Shown: positions 36,671 to 43,405 of the stretch, in pieces | How positions within the stretch are numbered: the first letter of the stretch is position 1 | How the letters are laid out: every line of letters starts with the position of its first letter | Source of the DNA: Magnetospirillum sp. | GTDB taxonomy: Bacteria > Pseudomonadota > Alphaproteobacteria > Rhodospirillales > Magnetospirillaceae | DNA length: 58,620 nt | Direction of reading: 5' to 3' | Assembly (NCBI GenBank): GCA_016183945.1 | Contig: JACPDP010000019.1 | Location: 1-58,620, forward strand | Position numbers and translations under genes: made by a program | Notes under the pieces: generated by a model | What the model was told of the DNA's origin: nothing | What the model saw: only the letters and a program-made list of their open reading frames with translations | Databases searched by the model: none

Positions 36671-37861
36671 TCACCCCTCCAACGCCCGCCCGAGGTCGTC
36701 CGTCAGGTCCTGGGCATCCTCCAGGCCGACCGACAGCCGCAGCAGGCCCTCGCCGATGCCCATGGCCAGCTTTTCCTCGGTCGGCAGCCGCTGGTGGGTG
36801 GTGGTCCAGGGATGGGTGATCAGGCTTTTCGCGTCGCCCAGATTGTTGGAGATGTCGATCAGCTCCAGCCGGTCGAGCAGGGCGTAGGCCGCCGCCTTGC
36901 CGCCCTTCATCTCGAAGGCGAGGATGCTGCCGGCGCCGCTCATCTGGCGCCGCGCCAGCGCCGCCTGGGGGTGGCTGTCGAGACCGGGATAGAGCACCCG
37001 CGCCACCTCCGGCCGGCTCTCCAGGAATTGGGCCACCGTCAGCGCGCTGGCGCAATGACGCTCGACGCGCAGGTCGAGCGTCTCCAGCCCCTTCAGCAGC
37101 AGCCAGGCGTTGAACGGCGACAGCGCCGGTCCGGTGTGGCGCAGATAGGGTCCCAGCACGTCCAGGCAGAACTGGTTGGTGCCGAGGATGGCGCCGCCGA
37201 GGCAGCGGCCCTGGCCGTCGATATGCTTGGTGGCGGAATAGACCACCACGTCGGCGCCCAGTTGCAGCGGGCTCTGCAGGATGGGGGTGGCGAAGACGTT
37301 GTCCACCACCAGGCGGCCGCCGGCGCGGTGGGTCAACTCGGCCACCCGGGGAATGTCGATGATTTCCAGGGTCGGGTTGGACGGCGTCTCGATGAAGACG
37401 CAGGCGGTCGGCTTGGCCAGCGCCCGCGCCCAGGCGTCGGGATCGGTGCCGTCGACGAATTCGCGCTCGACGCCGAACTTGGTGGCCAGGTCGTTGATGA
37501 TCCAGTGGCACGAGCCGAACAGGGCACGGGAGGCGACGATGCGGTCGCCGGCCCTGACCTGGCACATCAGCGCGGCGTGCACCGCGGCCATGCCCGACGC
37601 GGTGGCGCGGCAGGCCTCGGCGCCCTCGATGGCGGCCAGGCGCTCCTCGAACATGGCGACGGTGGGGTTCTTGAAGCGGGAATAGACCATGCGGTCGAGG
37701 GTGCCGTCGAAGCTGTGCTCGGCTTCGAGCGCGCTGTCGTAGACATAGCCCGAGGTCATGAACAGGGCCTCGGAGGTCTCGCGGAACCCGGTGCGGGCCA
37801 ATCCGCCGCGCACCATGCGCGTCCGCGGCCTCCAGGTGTTCGCCGTGCCGTCGTCGCTCAC
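36671..37861 (-). CDS. metZ: O-succinylhomoserine sulfhydrylase
   Basis: This PLP enzyme makes homocysteine directly from O-succinylhomoserine and sulfide in methionine synthesis. The 396-residue protein has the Cys/Met-metabolism fold: YSRFKNPTV, the cofactor-stacking region SGMAAVHAAL, VVDNVFATP, and the PLP lysine in YSATKHIDGQGR. The start is GTG 37861, five bases after GGAGGA; the alternative GTG 37873 sits on that ribosome site. A SAM-II riboswitch and a terminator lie directly upstream, so high SAM should shut the gene off. Confidence 0.95.
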   Translation of the reverse strand: MSDDGTANTWRPRTRMVRGGLARTGFRETSEALFMTSGYVYDSALEAEHSFDGTLDRMVYSRFKNPTVAMFEERLAAIEGAEACRATASGMAAVHAALMCQVRAGDRIVASRALFGSCHWIINDLATKFGVEREFVDGTDPDAWARALAKPTACVFIETPSNPTLEIIDIPRVAELTHRAGGRLVVDNVFATPILQSPLQLGADVVVYSATKHIDGQGRCLGGAILGTNQFCLDVLGPYLRHTGPALSPFNAWLLLKGLETLDLRVERHCASALTVAQFLESRPEVARVLYPGLDSHPQAALARRQMSGAGSILAFEMKGGKAAAYALLDRLELIDISNNLGDAKSLITHPWTTTHQRLPTEEKLAMGIGEGLLRLSVGLEDAQDLTDDLGRALEG

Positions 37862-37876
37862 CGTCTCCTCCACAAC

Positions 37877-37905
37877 AAAAAACCCCGACCGGCCTCATAG
37901 GGGTC
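37877..37905 (-). terminator. Intrinsic terminator in the metZ leader
   Basis: On the minus strand ACCCC (37900-37904) pairs with GGGGT (37882-37886), with a wobble extension, followed by six T residues (37877-37882). It sits between the SAM-II riboswitch and the metZ ribosome site, 15 bases before the GTG start. It could be the expression platform, ending transcription when SAM is bound. Confidence 0.65.
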
Positions 37906-37929
37906 AGGGCTTCGCGTCTCGCGCGCGCC

Positions 37930-37987
37930 GACCTCTTTAGCGGTTTGTTTAACGTGGCCGCAAGCCGGTCGCTCAAATTACCACGCG
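37930..37987 (-). promoter_or_regulatory. SAM-II riboswitch
   Basis: The leader RNA contains CGCGTGGTAATTTGAGCGA, then CCGGCTTGCGGCCACGTTA and AACAAACCGCTAAAGAGG. P1 pairs CGTGG (37981-37985) with CCACG (37953-37957), and the conserved TTTG, CTTGC-CCACGTTAA and GCTAAA-GAGG blocks match the SAM-II (metA) aptamer of alphaproteobacteria. That class binds S-adenosylmethionine by an H-type pseudoknot and represses metA or metZ. The position upstream of metZ agrees with this function. Confidence 0.88.
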
Positions 37988-37993
37988 AGGTTA

Positions 37994-38022
37994 TACATAT
38001 CCGACCGCCGCCCCGGCGTCAA
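37994..38022 (-). promoter_or_regulatory. Promoter of the SAM-II/metZ transcript
   Basis: On the minus strand TTGACG (38017-38022) and TATGTA (37994-37999) are exactly 17 bases apart. The expected start point lies a few bases before the SAM-II aptamer, which makes a compact leader. Confidence 0.7.
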
Positions 38023-38159
38023 CGATGCTCAATTTTCACATTGGACAAGTGTGGTACGCCGTCCGTGAAATTTCGGTGATCGGGCGAAGCCTGGATTGCC
38101 GCCCTTCCGCCCCGGGGCTATGTTGCGTCGCAGCATTTATGGCCAAGGAAATATTTGTC

Positions 38160-38894
38160 ATGACCCAGACCCTGGACCTGACCGGCAAGAAGGGCCTGGT
38201 CGTCGGCATCGCCAACGACCAGAGCATCGCCTATGGCTGCGCCAAGCATTGCCGCGCCTATGGCGCCGACCTCGCGGTCACCTATCTCAATGAAAAGGCC
38301 GACAGGTGGCTGCCCTGCGACGTGCGGGAGCCGGGCCAGTTGGAGGCGACCTTCGCCGCCATCGAGAAGAACTGGGGGCGCCTCGACTTCCTGATCCACT
38401 CCATCGCCTACGCCGACAAGGACGACCTGCACGGCCGCGTCACCGACTGCTCGCAGGACGGGTTCGCGCTGGCCATGGACGTGTCGTGCCACTCGTTCAT
38501 CCGCATGGCCAAGCTGGCCGAGCCGCTGATGACGGACGGCGGCTGCCTGATGACGGTGACATTCTACGGCAGCCGCAAGGTGGTCGAGCATTACAACGTC
38601 ATGGGGCCGGTCAAGGCCGCGCTGGAAACCGCCACCAAATACATGGCCCACGAGCTGGGGCCGAAGGGCATCCGCGTCCTCGCCCTGTCGCCGGGTCCGT
38701 TGAAGACCCGCGCCGCCTCGGGCATCGACCGCTTCGACGAACTGATGGAGCTGGCCGCCGCCAAGGCCCCCACCCACCAGCTCGCCACCATCGACGACTG
38801 CGGCGCCATGGCCGCCTTCCTGGTCAGCGATCTGGCCCGGGCGGTGACCGGCACCACCATCTTCATCGACGGCGGCTACCACATCGTCGGATAG
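38160..38894 (+). CDS. fabI: Enoyl-[acyl-carrier-protein] reductase, short variant
   Basis: This SDR-fold enzyme reduces trans-2-enoyl-ACP in fatty-acid elongation. The 244-residue protein starts with VVGIANDQSIAYGCAK (cofactor site), has SIAYADKDDL and the catalytic Tyr/Lys in YNVMGPVKAAL, and ends TIFIDGGYHI. Usual FabI proteins have 255-270 residues. Between TYLNEK and LPCDV only ADRW is found, where E. coli FabI has about 13 more residues (the helix after beta-2). This looks like an in-frame internal deletion. The start is ATG 38160 after AAGGAA; ATG 38139 is possible. Confidence 0.88.
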   Translation: MTQTLDLTGKKGLVVGIANDQSIAYGCAKHCRAYGADLAVTYLNEKADRWLPCDVREPGQLEATFAAIEKNWGRLDFLIHSIAYADKDDLHGRVTDCSQDGFALAMDVSCHSFIRMAKLAEPLMTDGGCLMTVTFYGSRKVVEHYNVMGPVKAALETATKYMAHELGPKGIRVLALSPGPLKTRAASGIDRFDELMELAAAKAPTHQLATIDDCGAMAAFLVSDLARAVTGTTIFIDGGYHIVG

Positions 38895-38972
38895 GCCTCG
38901 CCTCCGAAGGAGGAAACAGCATGCCGGGCCGGACTGTTTACGATCCGCCTGACGCTGCCTTCGGAGGTGCCC

Positions 38973-39350
38973 TTGCCCGACTTCCTGACACCCCAGGCGT
39001 TGGCCGAGCTGGATTCCCTCAGCCGCTCGGCCACGCCGGGGCCATGGGACGTGCTGTCCGATCCCACCCTGGCGTGCACCTGGCTCAACGCCGCCGCACC
39101 CGAGGACAAGGGTGCCATCGGCCTGTTCGACTACCGCTCCGCCTCGGAGAATCTGGCCAATGCCGTGTTCGCCGCCATGGCGCGCAACCGGGTCGCGGCC
39201 CTGATTGCCGAGAACCACGCGCTGAAGGCCCGCGTCCAGGAACTGCTCGACGCCAACAGCCGTGAGGTGGACAAGCGCGTCGCCGCCCAGGCCGAGCGCG
39301 ACCGCGCCCTGGCCCGGCTGAAGGCGGTGGTGCGGCCGTTGGCGCCATGA
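38973..39350 (+). CDS. Small hypothetical protein with C-terminal coiled coil
   Basis: This protein of about 125 residues has an N-terminal half with a tryptophan-containing motif (SATPGPWDVLSDP) and a C-terminal helical stretch (about 60-118, VAALIAENHALKARVQELL and REVDKRVAAQAERDRALARL) with clear heptad character. I do not recognise the family. I start at TTG 38973, five bases past GGAGG; a GTG at 38967 overlaps that site. Its stop overlaps the start of the KimA-like gene (ATGA), which implies joint expression and perhaps a joint role. Confidence 0.68.
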   Translation: MPDFLTPQALAELDSLSRSATPGPWDVLSDPTLACTWLNAAAPEDKGAIGLFDYRSASENLANAVFAAMARNRVAALIAENHALKARVQELLDANSREVDKRVAAQAERDRALARLKAVVRPLAP

Positions 39351-41191
39351 ACCTGCGCCGGCTGCTGTTCGGCGATCCGTTGGAGACCGCGGCGCTGGAG
39401 CACCAGCGGCTGGGCAAGGTCCGCGCCCTCGCCATCTTCTCCTCCGATGCCCTGTCCTCGGTCGCCTACGCCACCGAGGAGATTCTGCTGGTGCTGGTGG
39501 CGGGCGGCGCCGCGGCGCTGTCGCTGTCGCTGCCCATCGCCCTGGTCATCACCCTGCTGCTGGCCATCGTCACCCTGTCCTATCGCCAGACCATCCACGC
39601 CTATCCCAGCGGCGGCGGCGCCTTCGTCGTCGCCTACGACAATCTCGGCGAGCTGCCGGGACTGGTGGCGGCGGCGGCGCTGCTGATCGACTATGTGCTG
39701 ACCGTCGCGGTGTCGATCACCGCCGGGGTGCGGGCCATCACCTCGGCCTTTCCGGCCTGGGCGCCGTGGACGGTGCCGCTGTGCCTGATCGCCATCCTGC
39801 TGGTCACCTGGGGCAATCTGCGCGGAGTGCGGGAGTCGGCCGGCCTCTTCGCCGTGCCGACCTACCTGTTCATCGCCGCCGTGCTGACGTTGCTGGCCGT
39901 GGGCGCCACCGCCGCCGCGAGCGGCCGGTTGCACCCCGTCGCCGGCGCGGTGCCGGCGGGTGCCGCCCCGCTGACGCTGCTGCTGGTGCTGCGCGCTTTC
40001 TCGTCGGGCTGTTCGGCGATGACCGGGGTGGAGGCCATCTCCAACGGTGTGCCGGCCTTCCGGCGGCCGGCGCGGCGCAACGCCAGCGCCACCCTCATCG
40101 CCATGGCGGTGCTGCTGGGCACCATGTTCCTCGGCATCACCACCCTGGCCAACCTGCTCGACGTGTTGCCGCGCGAGGACGAGAGCGTGCTGTCGCAGGT
40201 GGCACGCGGCGTCTTCGGCGAGGGCGCGTTCTATTACGGTATCCAGGCCGCCACCGCGTTGATCCTGCTGCTGGCGGCCAACACCTCGTTCACCGGCTTT
40301 CCGCTGCTGGCCTCGATCCTGGCCAAGGAAGGCTACCTGCCGCGCCAGCTGGCCAATCTCGGCGACCGGCTGGCCTTCACCAACGGCATCGCGGCCCTGG
40401 CCGGGCTGGCGGCGATCCTGGTGGTGGTGTTCGACGGCAGCCCGCACGGGCTGGTCCCGCTCTACGCCATCGGCGTGTTCCTGTCCTTCACCCTGTCGCA
40501 GGTGGGGATGGTGAAGCGCTGGCAACGGGTGCAGGGCGCCGGCTGGGGCTGGAAGGCCTTGATCAACGGCCTGGGAGCCGCCGCCACCGCCCTGGCGCTG
40601 GCGGTCATCATCGAGAGCAAGTTCACCCAGGGGGCCTGGATGACCTTGCTGCTGATCCCCGGCATCCTGATGCTGTTCCGGGTGATCCACCGCCAGTACG
40701 TCAAGGTCGACACCGAGCTCAGCCCGCGGGCCGGTGGCACCGGCCTGTGGCTGCGCCGGCTCGACCGCGCCAAGCCCAAGGTGGTGGTGCCGGTGGCCAA
40801 GATCCACCGCGGCACCCTGGCGGCACTGCACTTCGCCCGCTCGCTGTCGGACGATGTCACCGCGGTGACGGTGGATGTCGACCGTGCCGGCACCGCCAAT
40901 CTGCGGCTGGCCTGGCGGGCGCTGGCCATCCGCGAGCCGCTGGTGGTGCTGCCCAGCCGTTACCGCTCGATCATCGCACCGCTGATGGCCTTCCTGGAGG
41001 AGGCCGATCACCGCGAGCCCCAGCGTGGTCAGGCGGTGGTGGTGCTGCCTCTGTTCGTTCCCAGTCGCTGGTGGCACCATCTGTTGCACAACCAGACCGC
41101 CCTGATGCTGAAGGCGGCGCTGCTGTTCCGCAGCCGCGGCCCGGAGGACGCCCGCATCATCATCGATGTGCCGTATCGACTCGCCGAGTGA
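39347..41191 (+). CDS. KimA-like APC-superfamily permease (probable potassium importer)
   Basis: The 614-residue protein has about twelve transmembrane helices (about 45-460) and a cytoplasmic C-terminal domain (about 475-614). Recalled Bacillus subtilis KimA (YdaO) shares its order of motifs: LAIFSSDALSSVAYATE, LSYRQTIHAYPSGGGAFVVA, LRAFSSGCSAMTGVEAISNGVPAF, YGIQAATALILLLAANTSF and LYAIGVFLSFTLSQVGM. KimA is a proton-coupled K+ importer, so K+ uptake is the best guess; other APC members carry amino acids. Two trkH genes lie 4 kb upstream. Confidence 0.82.
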   Translation: MNLRRLLFGDPLETAALEHQRLGKVRALAIFSSDALSSVAYATEEILLVLVAGGAAALSLSLPIALVITLLLAIVTLSYRQTIHAYPSGGGAFVVAYDNLGELPGLVAAAALLIDYVLTVAVSITAGVRAITSAFPAWAPWTVPLCLIAILLVTWGNLRGVRESAGLFAVPTYLFIAAVLTLLAVGATAAASGRLHPVAGAVPAGAAPLTLLLVLRAFSSGCSAMTGVEAISNGVPAFRRPARRNASATLIAMAVLLGTMFLGITTLANLLDVLPREDESVLSQVARGVFGEGAFYYGIQAATALILLLAANTSFTGFPLLASILAKEGYLPRQLANLGDRLAFTNGIAALAGLAAILVVVFDGSPHGLVPLYAIGVFLSFTLSQVGMVKRWQRVQGAGWGWKALINGLGAAATALALAVIIESKFTQGAWMTLLLIPGILMLFRVIHRQYVKVDTELSPRAGGTGLWLRRLDRAKPKVVVPVAKIHRGTLAALHFARSLSDDVTAVTVDVDRAGTANLRLAWRALAIREPLVVLPSRYRSIIAPLMAFLEEADHREPQRGQAVVVLPLFVPSRWWHHLLHNQTALMLKAALLFRSRGPEDARIIIDVPYRLAE

Positions 41192-41495
41192 GGTCTCCTC
41201 CCCCGGCTTCGCCGGGGGAGGAAGAGTCACCAACCCCGCGCCATGCGCTGGCCTGGTGGCGGTAGAAGCCGAGCAGGCGGCCGTATCCCGCCAGGCGGTC
41301 GTCGAGCGCGGCCAGCACCGCCGGCACGGCCGCGCGCCGGGCGGCGGCGGCCAGGGCGGTCTCGCCGCACAGGCGCTCGAACAGGCGGGCGCGGCCGGCG
41401 GGAGGAGGGCCGGCGGCGGGGTCGGCCGGCGGCACCGGACCGTCCCAGCGCCGCTCCACGGCGTCCTGCCTGTGAAAGGGCAAGGTCTTGCTCAT
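41160..41495 (-). CDS. Small SOS-type gene of unknown function
   Basis: The 111-residue protein is rich in Ala and Arg, with a helical middle (RARLFERLCGETALAAAARRAAVPAVLAALDDRLAGYGRLL). The last 20 residues are encoded by the 41196 palindrome and the tail of the convergent permease gene, so its original stop may have been lost. I do not recognise the family. The ATG lies six bases after a -10 box, so the mRNA would be leaderless. A perfect LexA box sits between the promoter elements, so DNA damage should induce it. Confidence 0.6.
   Translation of the reverse strand: MSKTLPFHRQDAVERRWDGPVPPADPAAGPPPAGRARLFERLCGETALAAAARRAAVPAVLAALDDRLAGYGRLLGFYRHQASAWRGVGDSSSPGEAGGGDLTRRVDTAHR
41196..41222. 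repeat. Palindromic hairpin repeat, copy 2
   Basis: TCCTCCCCCGGC and its complement flank a TTC loop (12-bp stem), directly after the permease stop codon. The 25-base core CCTCCCCCGGCTTCGCCGGGGGAGG is identical to the copy at 35391-35415. It marks the border between chromosomal genes and the phage region. Confidence 0.65.
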
Positions 41496-41501
41496 GGCAA
41501 G

Positions 41502-41530
41502 GATATGGAACACATCAGGAACATTGTCAA
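41502..41530 (-). promoter_or_regulatory. LexA-controlled promoter with GTTC-N7-GTTC box
   Basis: On the minus strand TTGACA (41525-41530) and CATATC (41502-41507) are 17 bases apart. The spacer carries GTTCCTGATGTGTTC (41508-41522), a perfect match to the alphaproteobacterial LexA consensus GTTC-N7-GTTC. A bound repressor would block the promoter completely. The -10 box ends six bases before the ATG, so transcription should begin at the start codon. Confidence 0.75.
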
Positions 41531-41545
41531 GCCGGCTGGCGCCGG

Positions 41546-42178
41546 CTATTGGCTGGCCCACAGGATGCGGGCGATCCAGCTGACCTCCTCGGTGGCGAAG
41601 CTGCGGCCCGGGTGGGCCGGGTTGATCGAGGCCAGTTCGATGCGTTTGGCGGTCTGGCGCACCAGTTGCTTGACCATGACCTCGCCCTCGACGGTGCGCA
41701 CCACCACCCGGTCGCCGCGTCGCACATTGGCCGAGGGCGCCACGATGACCATGTCGCCGTCGCGATAGAGCGGCTCCATGCTGTCGCCGCTGACCTCCAG
41801 CGCATAGGCGTGGGGGTCGCCGATCTCGGGGAAGGGGATTTCATCCCAACCGCCCCCGGTGGGGTAGCCGGCGTCGTCGAAGAAACCGCGGTCGCCGGCC
41901 TGGGCGAAGCCGATCAGCGGGATGGCGGCGGCCGAACGGGGCGACGGTCGTCCGCCGATGTAGCCGACGAAGTCCGTCAGGCTGGCATCGGTGGCCTCCA
42001 GAACCTTCGAAACACTTTCCGTCGATGGCCAGCGGGGCTTGCCTTCCCGGGTGATGCGCTTGCTCTTGTTGAAGGTGGTGGGATCCAACCCTGCCTTGCG
42101 GGCAAGCGCCGAGGCGGTCAACCCGCGGTCGCGGGCCAGCGCATCGATGGCGGCCCATATCTCGGAATGCTTGAGCAT
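41546..42178 (-). CDS. S24 peptidase-type phage repressor (HTH, RecA-cleavable)
   Basis: The 210-residue regulator has a helix-turn-helix (about 8-70, GLTASALARKAGLDPTTFNKSK) and a LexA/CI-like S24 domain. The probable cleavage bond is Ala94-Gly95 (FAQAGDRG). The serine nucleophile is Ser133 (SGDSMEP) and the general base Lys170 (VMVKQL). Self-cleavage stimulated by RecA is therefore expected. I start at ATG 42178; the frame upstream overlaps the divergent gene. It probably represses the phage operon to its right and itself. Confidence 0.88.
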   Translation of the reverse strand: MLKHSEIWAAIDALARDRGLTASALARKAGLDPTTFNKSKRITREGKPRWPSTESVSKVLEATDASLTDFVGYIGGRPSPRSAAAIPLIGFAQAGDRGFFDDAGYPTGGGWDEIPFPEIGDPHAYALEVSGDSMEPLYRDGDMVIVAPSANVRRGDRVVVRTVEGEVMVKQLVRQTAKRIELASINPAHPGRSFATEEVSWIARILWASQ

Positions 42179-42201
42179 GGGAAGATTGTCCCGCAAAACC
42201 A

Positions 42202-42221
42202 TTTTCCTTGCAGCAGGAAAA
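42202..42221. promoter_or_regulatory. Candidate repressor operator (7-bp inverted repeat)
   Basis: TTTTCCT and AGGAAAA are exact complements separated by six bases, in the divergent region between the S24 repressor and the first rightward phage gene. The position, 24 bases upstream of the repressor start codon, suits autoregulation. Confidence 0.5.
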
Positions 42222-42235
42222 TATACCGGATCCGG

Positions 42236-42264
42236 TTGACTCCATGGGGTGCATCTGGCATTCA
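42236..42264 (+). promoter_or_regulatory. Weak candidate rightward phage promoter
   Basis: TTGACT (42236-42241) is followed after 17 bases by CATTCA (42259-42264). The -35 box is good, the -10 box poor. GTTC-rich direct repeats just downstream (42266-42285) come near but do not match the LexA spacing (six rather than seven bases between the first two). Confidence 0.35.
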
Positions 42265-42298
42265 TGTTCGCACTTGTTCCGTTCAATGGAGAATGCGC

Positions 42299-42664
42299 AT
42301 GCCTCGTATCCGGCACACAGCGAGAACATTGGACACGCGAACCGGTGAGCCGTTCGGCTCCGCCGAGGAGGCGTGGTTCTGGTACGCCCAGTGCCAACTG
42401 GCACGACTCGATGGCGCCCGCAGCGTTGCGTCGGCCGGCGCCACCTGCCGGCCGTGCGACCCCGACGACATCTACCGCGCGGTGGATGCCCTCTATCGTC
42501 GGCGTCGGATCGACAGGACTCACGTCAGCATCCTGGGACGCTATGGGCTGCGTCTGTGCCCGCCCAGCCCCGACGGCGGCGGCGGACGGGGGGAATTCAC
42601 CCTCTGGCAGGAGGCGCTCGATCGTCTCGCCACCATCCTCAGGCACAAGGGAATCGTGGCATGA
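42299..42664 (+). CDS. Phage-region hypothetical protein
   Basis: The 121-residue basic protein is divergent from the repressor. The segments EPFGSAEEAWFWYAQCQLARLDG and PCDPDDIYRAVDALYRRRRIDRTHVSILGRYG suggest a helical, possibly nucleic-acid-related protein, but no named family is certain. The start is ATG 42299 with GGAG seven bases upstream; ATG 42293 is an alternative. Its stop overlaps the next gene (ATGA). Its position suggests an early or regulatory phage gene. Confidence 0.7.
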   Translation: MPRIRHTARTLDTRTGEPFGSAEEAWFWYAQCQLARLDGARSVASAGATCRPCDPDDIYRAVDALYRRRRIDRTHVSILGRYGLRLCPPSPDGGGGRGEFTLWQEALDRLATILRHKGIVA

Positions 42665-43053
42665 CCGCGCTCGCCCAGCCGCCCGCACGGCCATGGACCC
42701 GCGCCCTGGTGGTCTTCGTCGGCCGCGCCGACCTGTGGTGGCTGCGCCTGCTCAGGCCGGGCTTCCGCCATTGTTTCCTGGTGCTGGGGTCGCCGGGCGG
42801 CTGGATCGCCATTGACCCCATGTCCAACCTCACCGAGGTGTCGGTGTTGCCGCTGGAGGCCGACTGCGACCTTGCCGCCTGGTATCGCGGCCAGGGCCAT
42901 GTCGTCGTCGAGGCCGTGCCGCTGCTGCCGGCGCGGCAGCCGGCACCCTGGCGGGCCTACACCTGCGTCGAAGCGGTCAAGCGAATCCTCGGCGTTGATG
43001 CGCCATTCGTTCTGACGCCATGGCAGCTTTTCCGCTTTTTATCCTATTGCTAA
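42661..43053 (+). CDS. Phage-region protein with permuted papain-like motif
   Basis: The 130-residue protein contains FRHCFLVLGSPGGWIAIDPM followed about 65 residues later by YTCVEAVKRILG. A His before a downstream Cys at a helix start is the order seen in permuted NlpC/P60 (LRAT-like) papain folds, which cut peptidoglycan or acyl chains; this is an inference from two motifs only. It is coupled to the preceding gene by ATGA overlap. No signal peptide is seen. Confidence 0.65.
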   Translation: MTALAQPPARPWTRALVVFVGRADLWWLRLLRPGFRHCFLVLGSPGGWIAIDPMSNLTEVSVLPLEADCDLAAWYRGQGHVVVEAVPLLPARQPAPWRAYTCVEAVKRILGVDAPFVLTPWQLFRFLSYC

Positions 43054-43063
43054 GATTCTTCCC

Positions 43064-43092
43064 TTGACATTCGCCAATGATTCGGCTTACAG
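43064..43092 (+). promoter_or_regulatory. Promoter at the head of the phage structural genes
   Basis: TTGACA (43064-43069) and TTACAG (43087-43092) are 17 bases apart. The start point would fall near 43099, upstream of a strong terminator at 43126-43155 and of the structural operon. Confidence 0.6.
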
Positions 43093-43125
43093 TCCGCCTT
43101 GTCAACGCCAGAGCTGCGCCCGAAA

Positions 43126-43155
43126 CCCGCCGAAACCACTTTCGGCGGGTTTTTT
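43126..43155 (+). terminator. Strong intrinsic terminator before the structural operon
   Basis: A perfect 10-bp stem (CCCGCCGAAA with TTTCGGCGGG) and CCAC loop are followed by six T residues. It would end transcripts from the leftward genes and also those from the promoter at 43064, unless antitermination occurs. Confidence 0.9.
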
Positions 43156-43201
43156 GCACCGTGATGGGAACATAAAGCCAACATCAGCACGGAGGGAAAC
43201 C

Positions 43202-43405
43202 ATGGGTGGATTGCTTGGAGGAGGGCAGGCTCCGTCGCCACCGCCCGCGCCGCTGCCGCAGCCCGACCCCGAAGCGACGGCACGCCAGCAGCGGCTGGAC
43301 GCCATGGAGCGCAACCGGCGCGGCCGCTACGGTACCATCGCCACCTCGGACCGCGGCCTCCTTGAGCCGGTCGCCGGCACCGGCAAGAGCCTGTTGGGAG
43401 AATGA
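43202..43405 (+). CDS. Small phage protein upstream of portal
   Basis: The 67-residue protein has a Gly/Pro-rich N-terminus (GGLLGGGQAPSPPPAPLPQP) and a basic C-terminal part (LDAMERNRRGRYGTIATSDRGLL). Similar small proteins often precede podovirus portal genes, but the function is unknown. CGGAGGGAAACC gives a good ribosome site. The stop overlaps the portal start (ATGA-type). Confidence 0.7.
   Translation: MGGLLGGGQAPSPPPAPLPQPDPEATARQQRLDAMERNRRGRYGTIATSDRGLLEPVAGTGKSLLGE

Noticed and set aside
42266..42285. Second possible LexA box upstream of the rightward phage gene
   Set aside because: The GTTC units are six bases apart, not seven, so it does not meet the alphaproteobacterial consensus.
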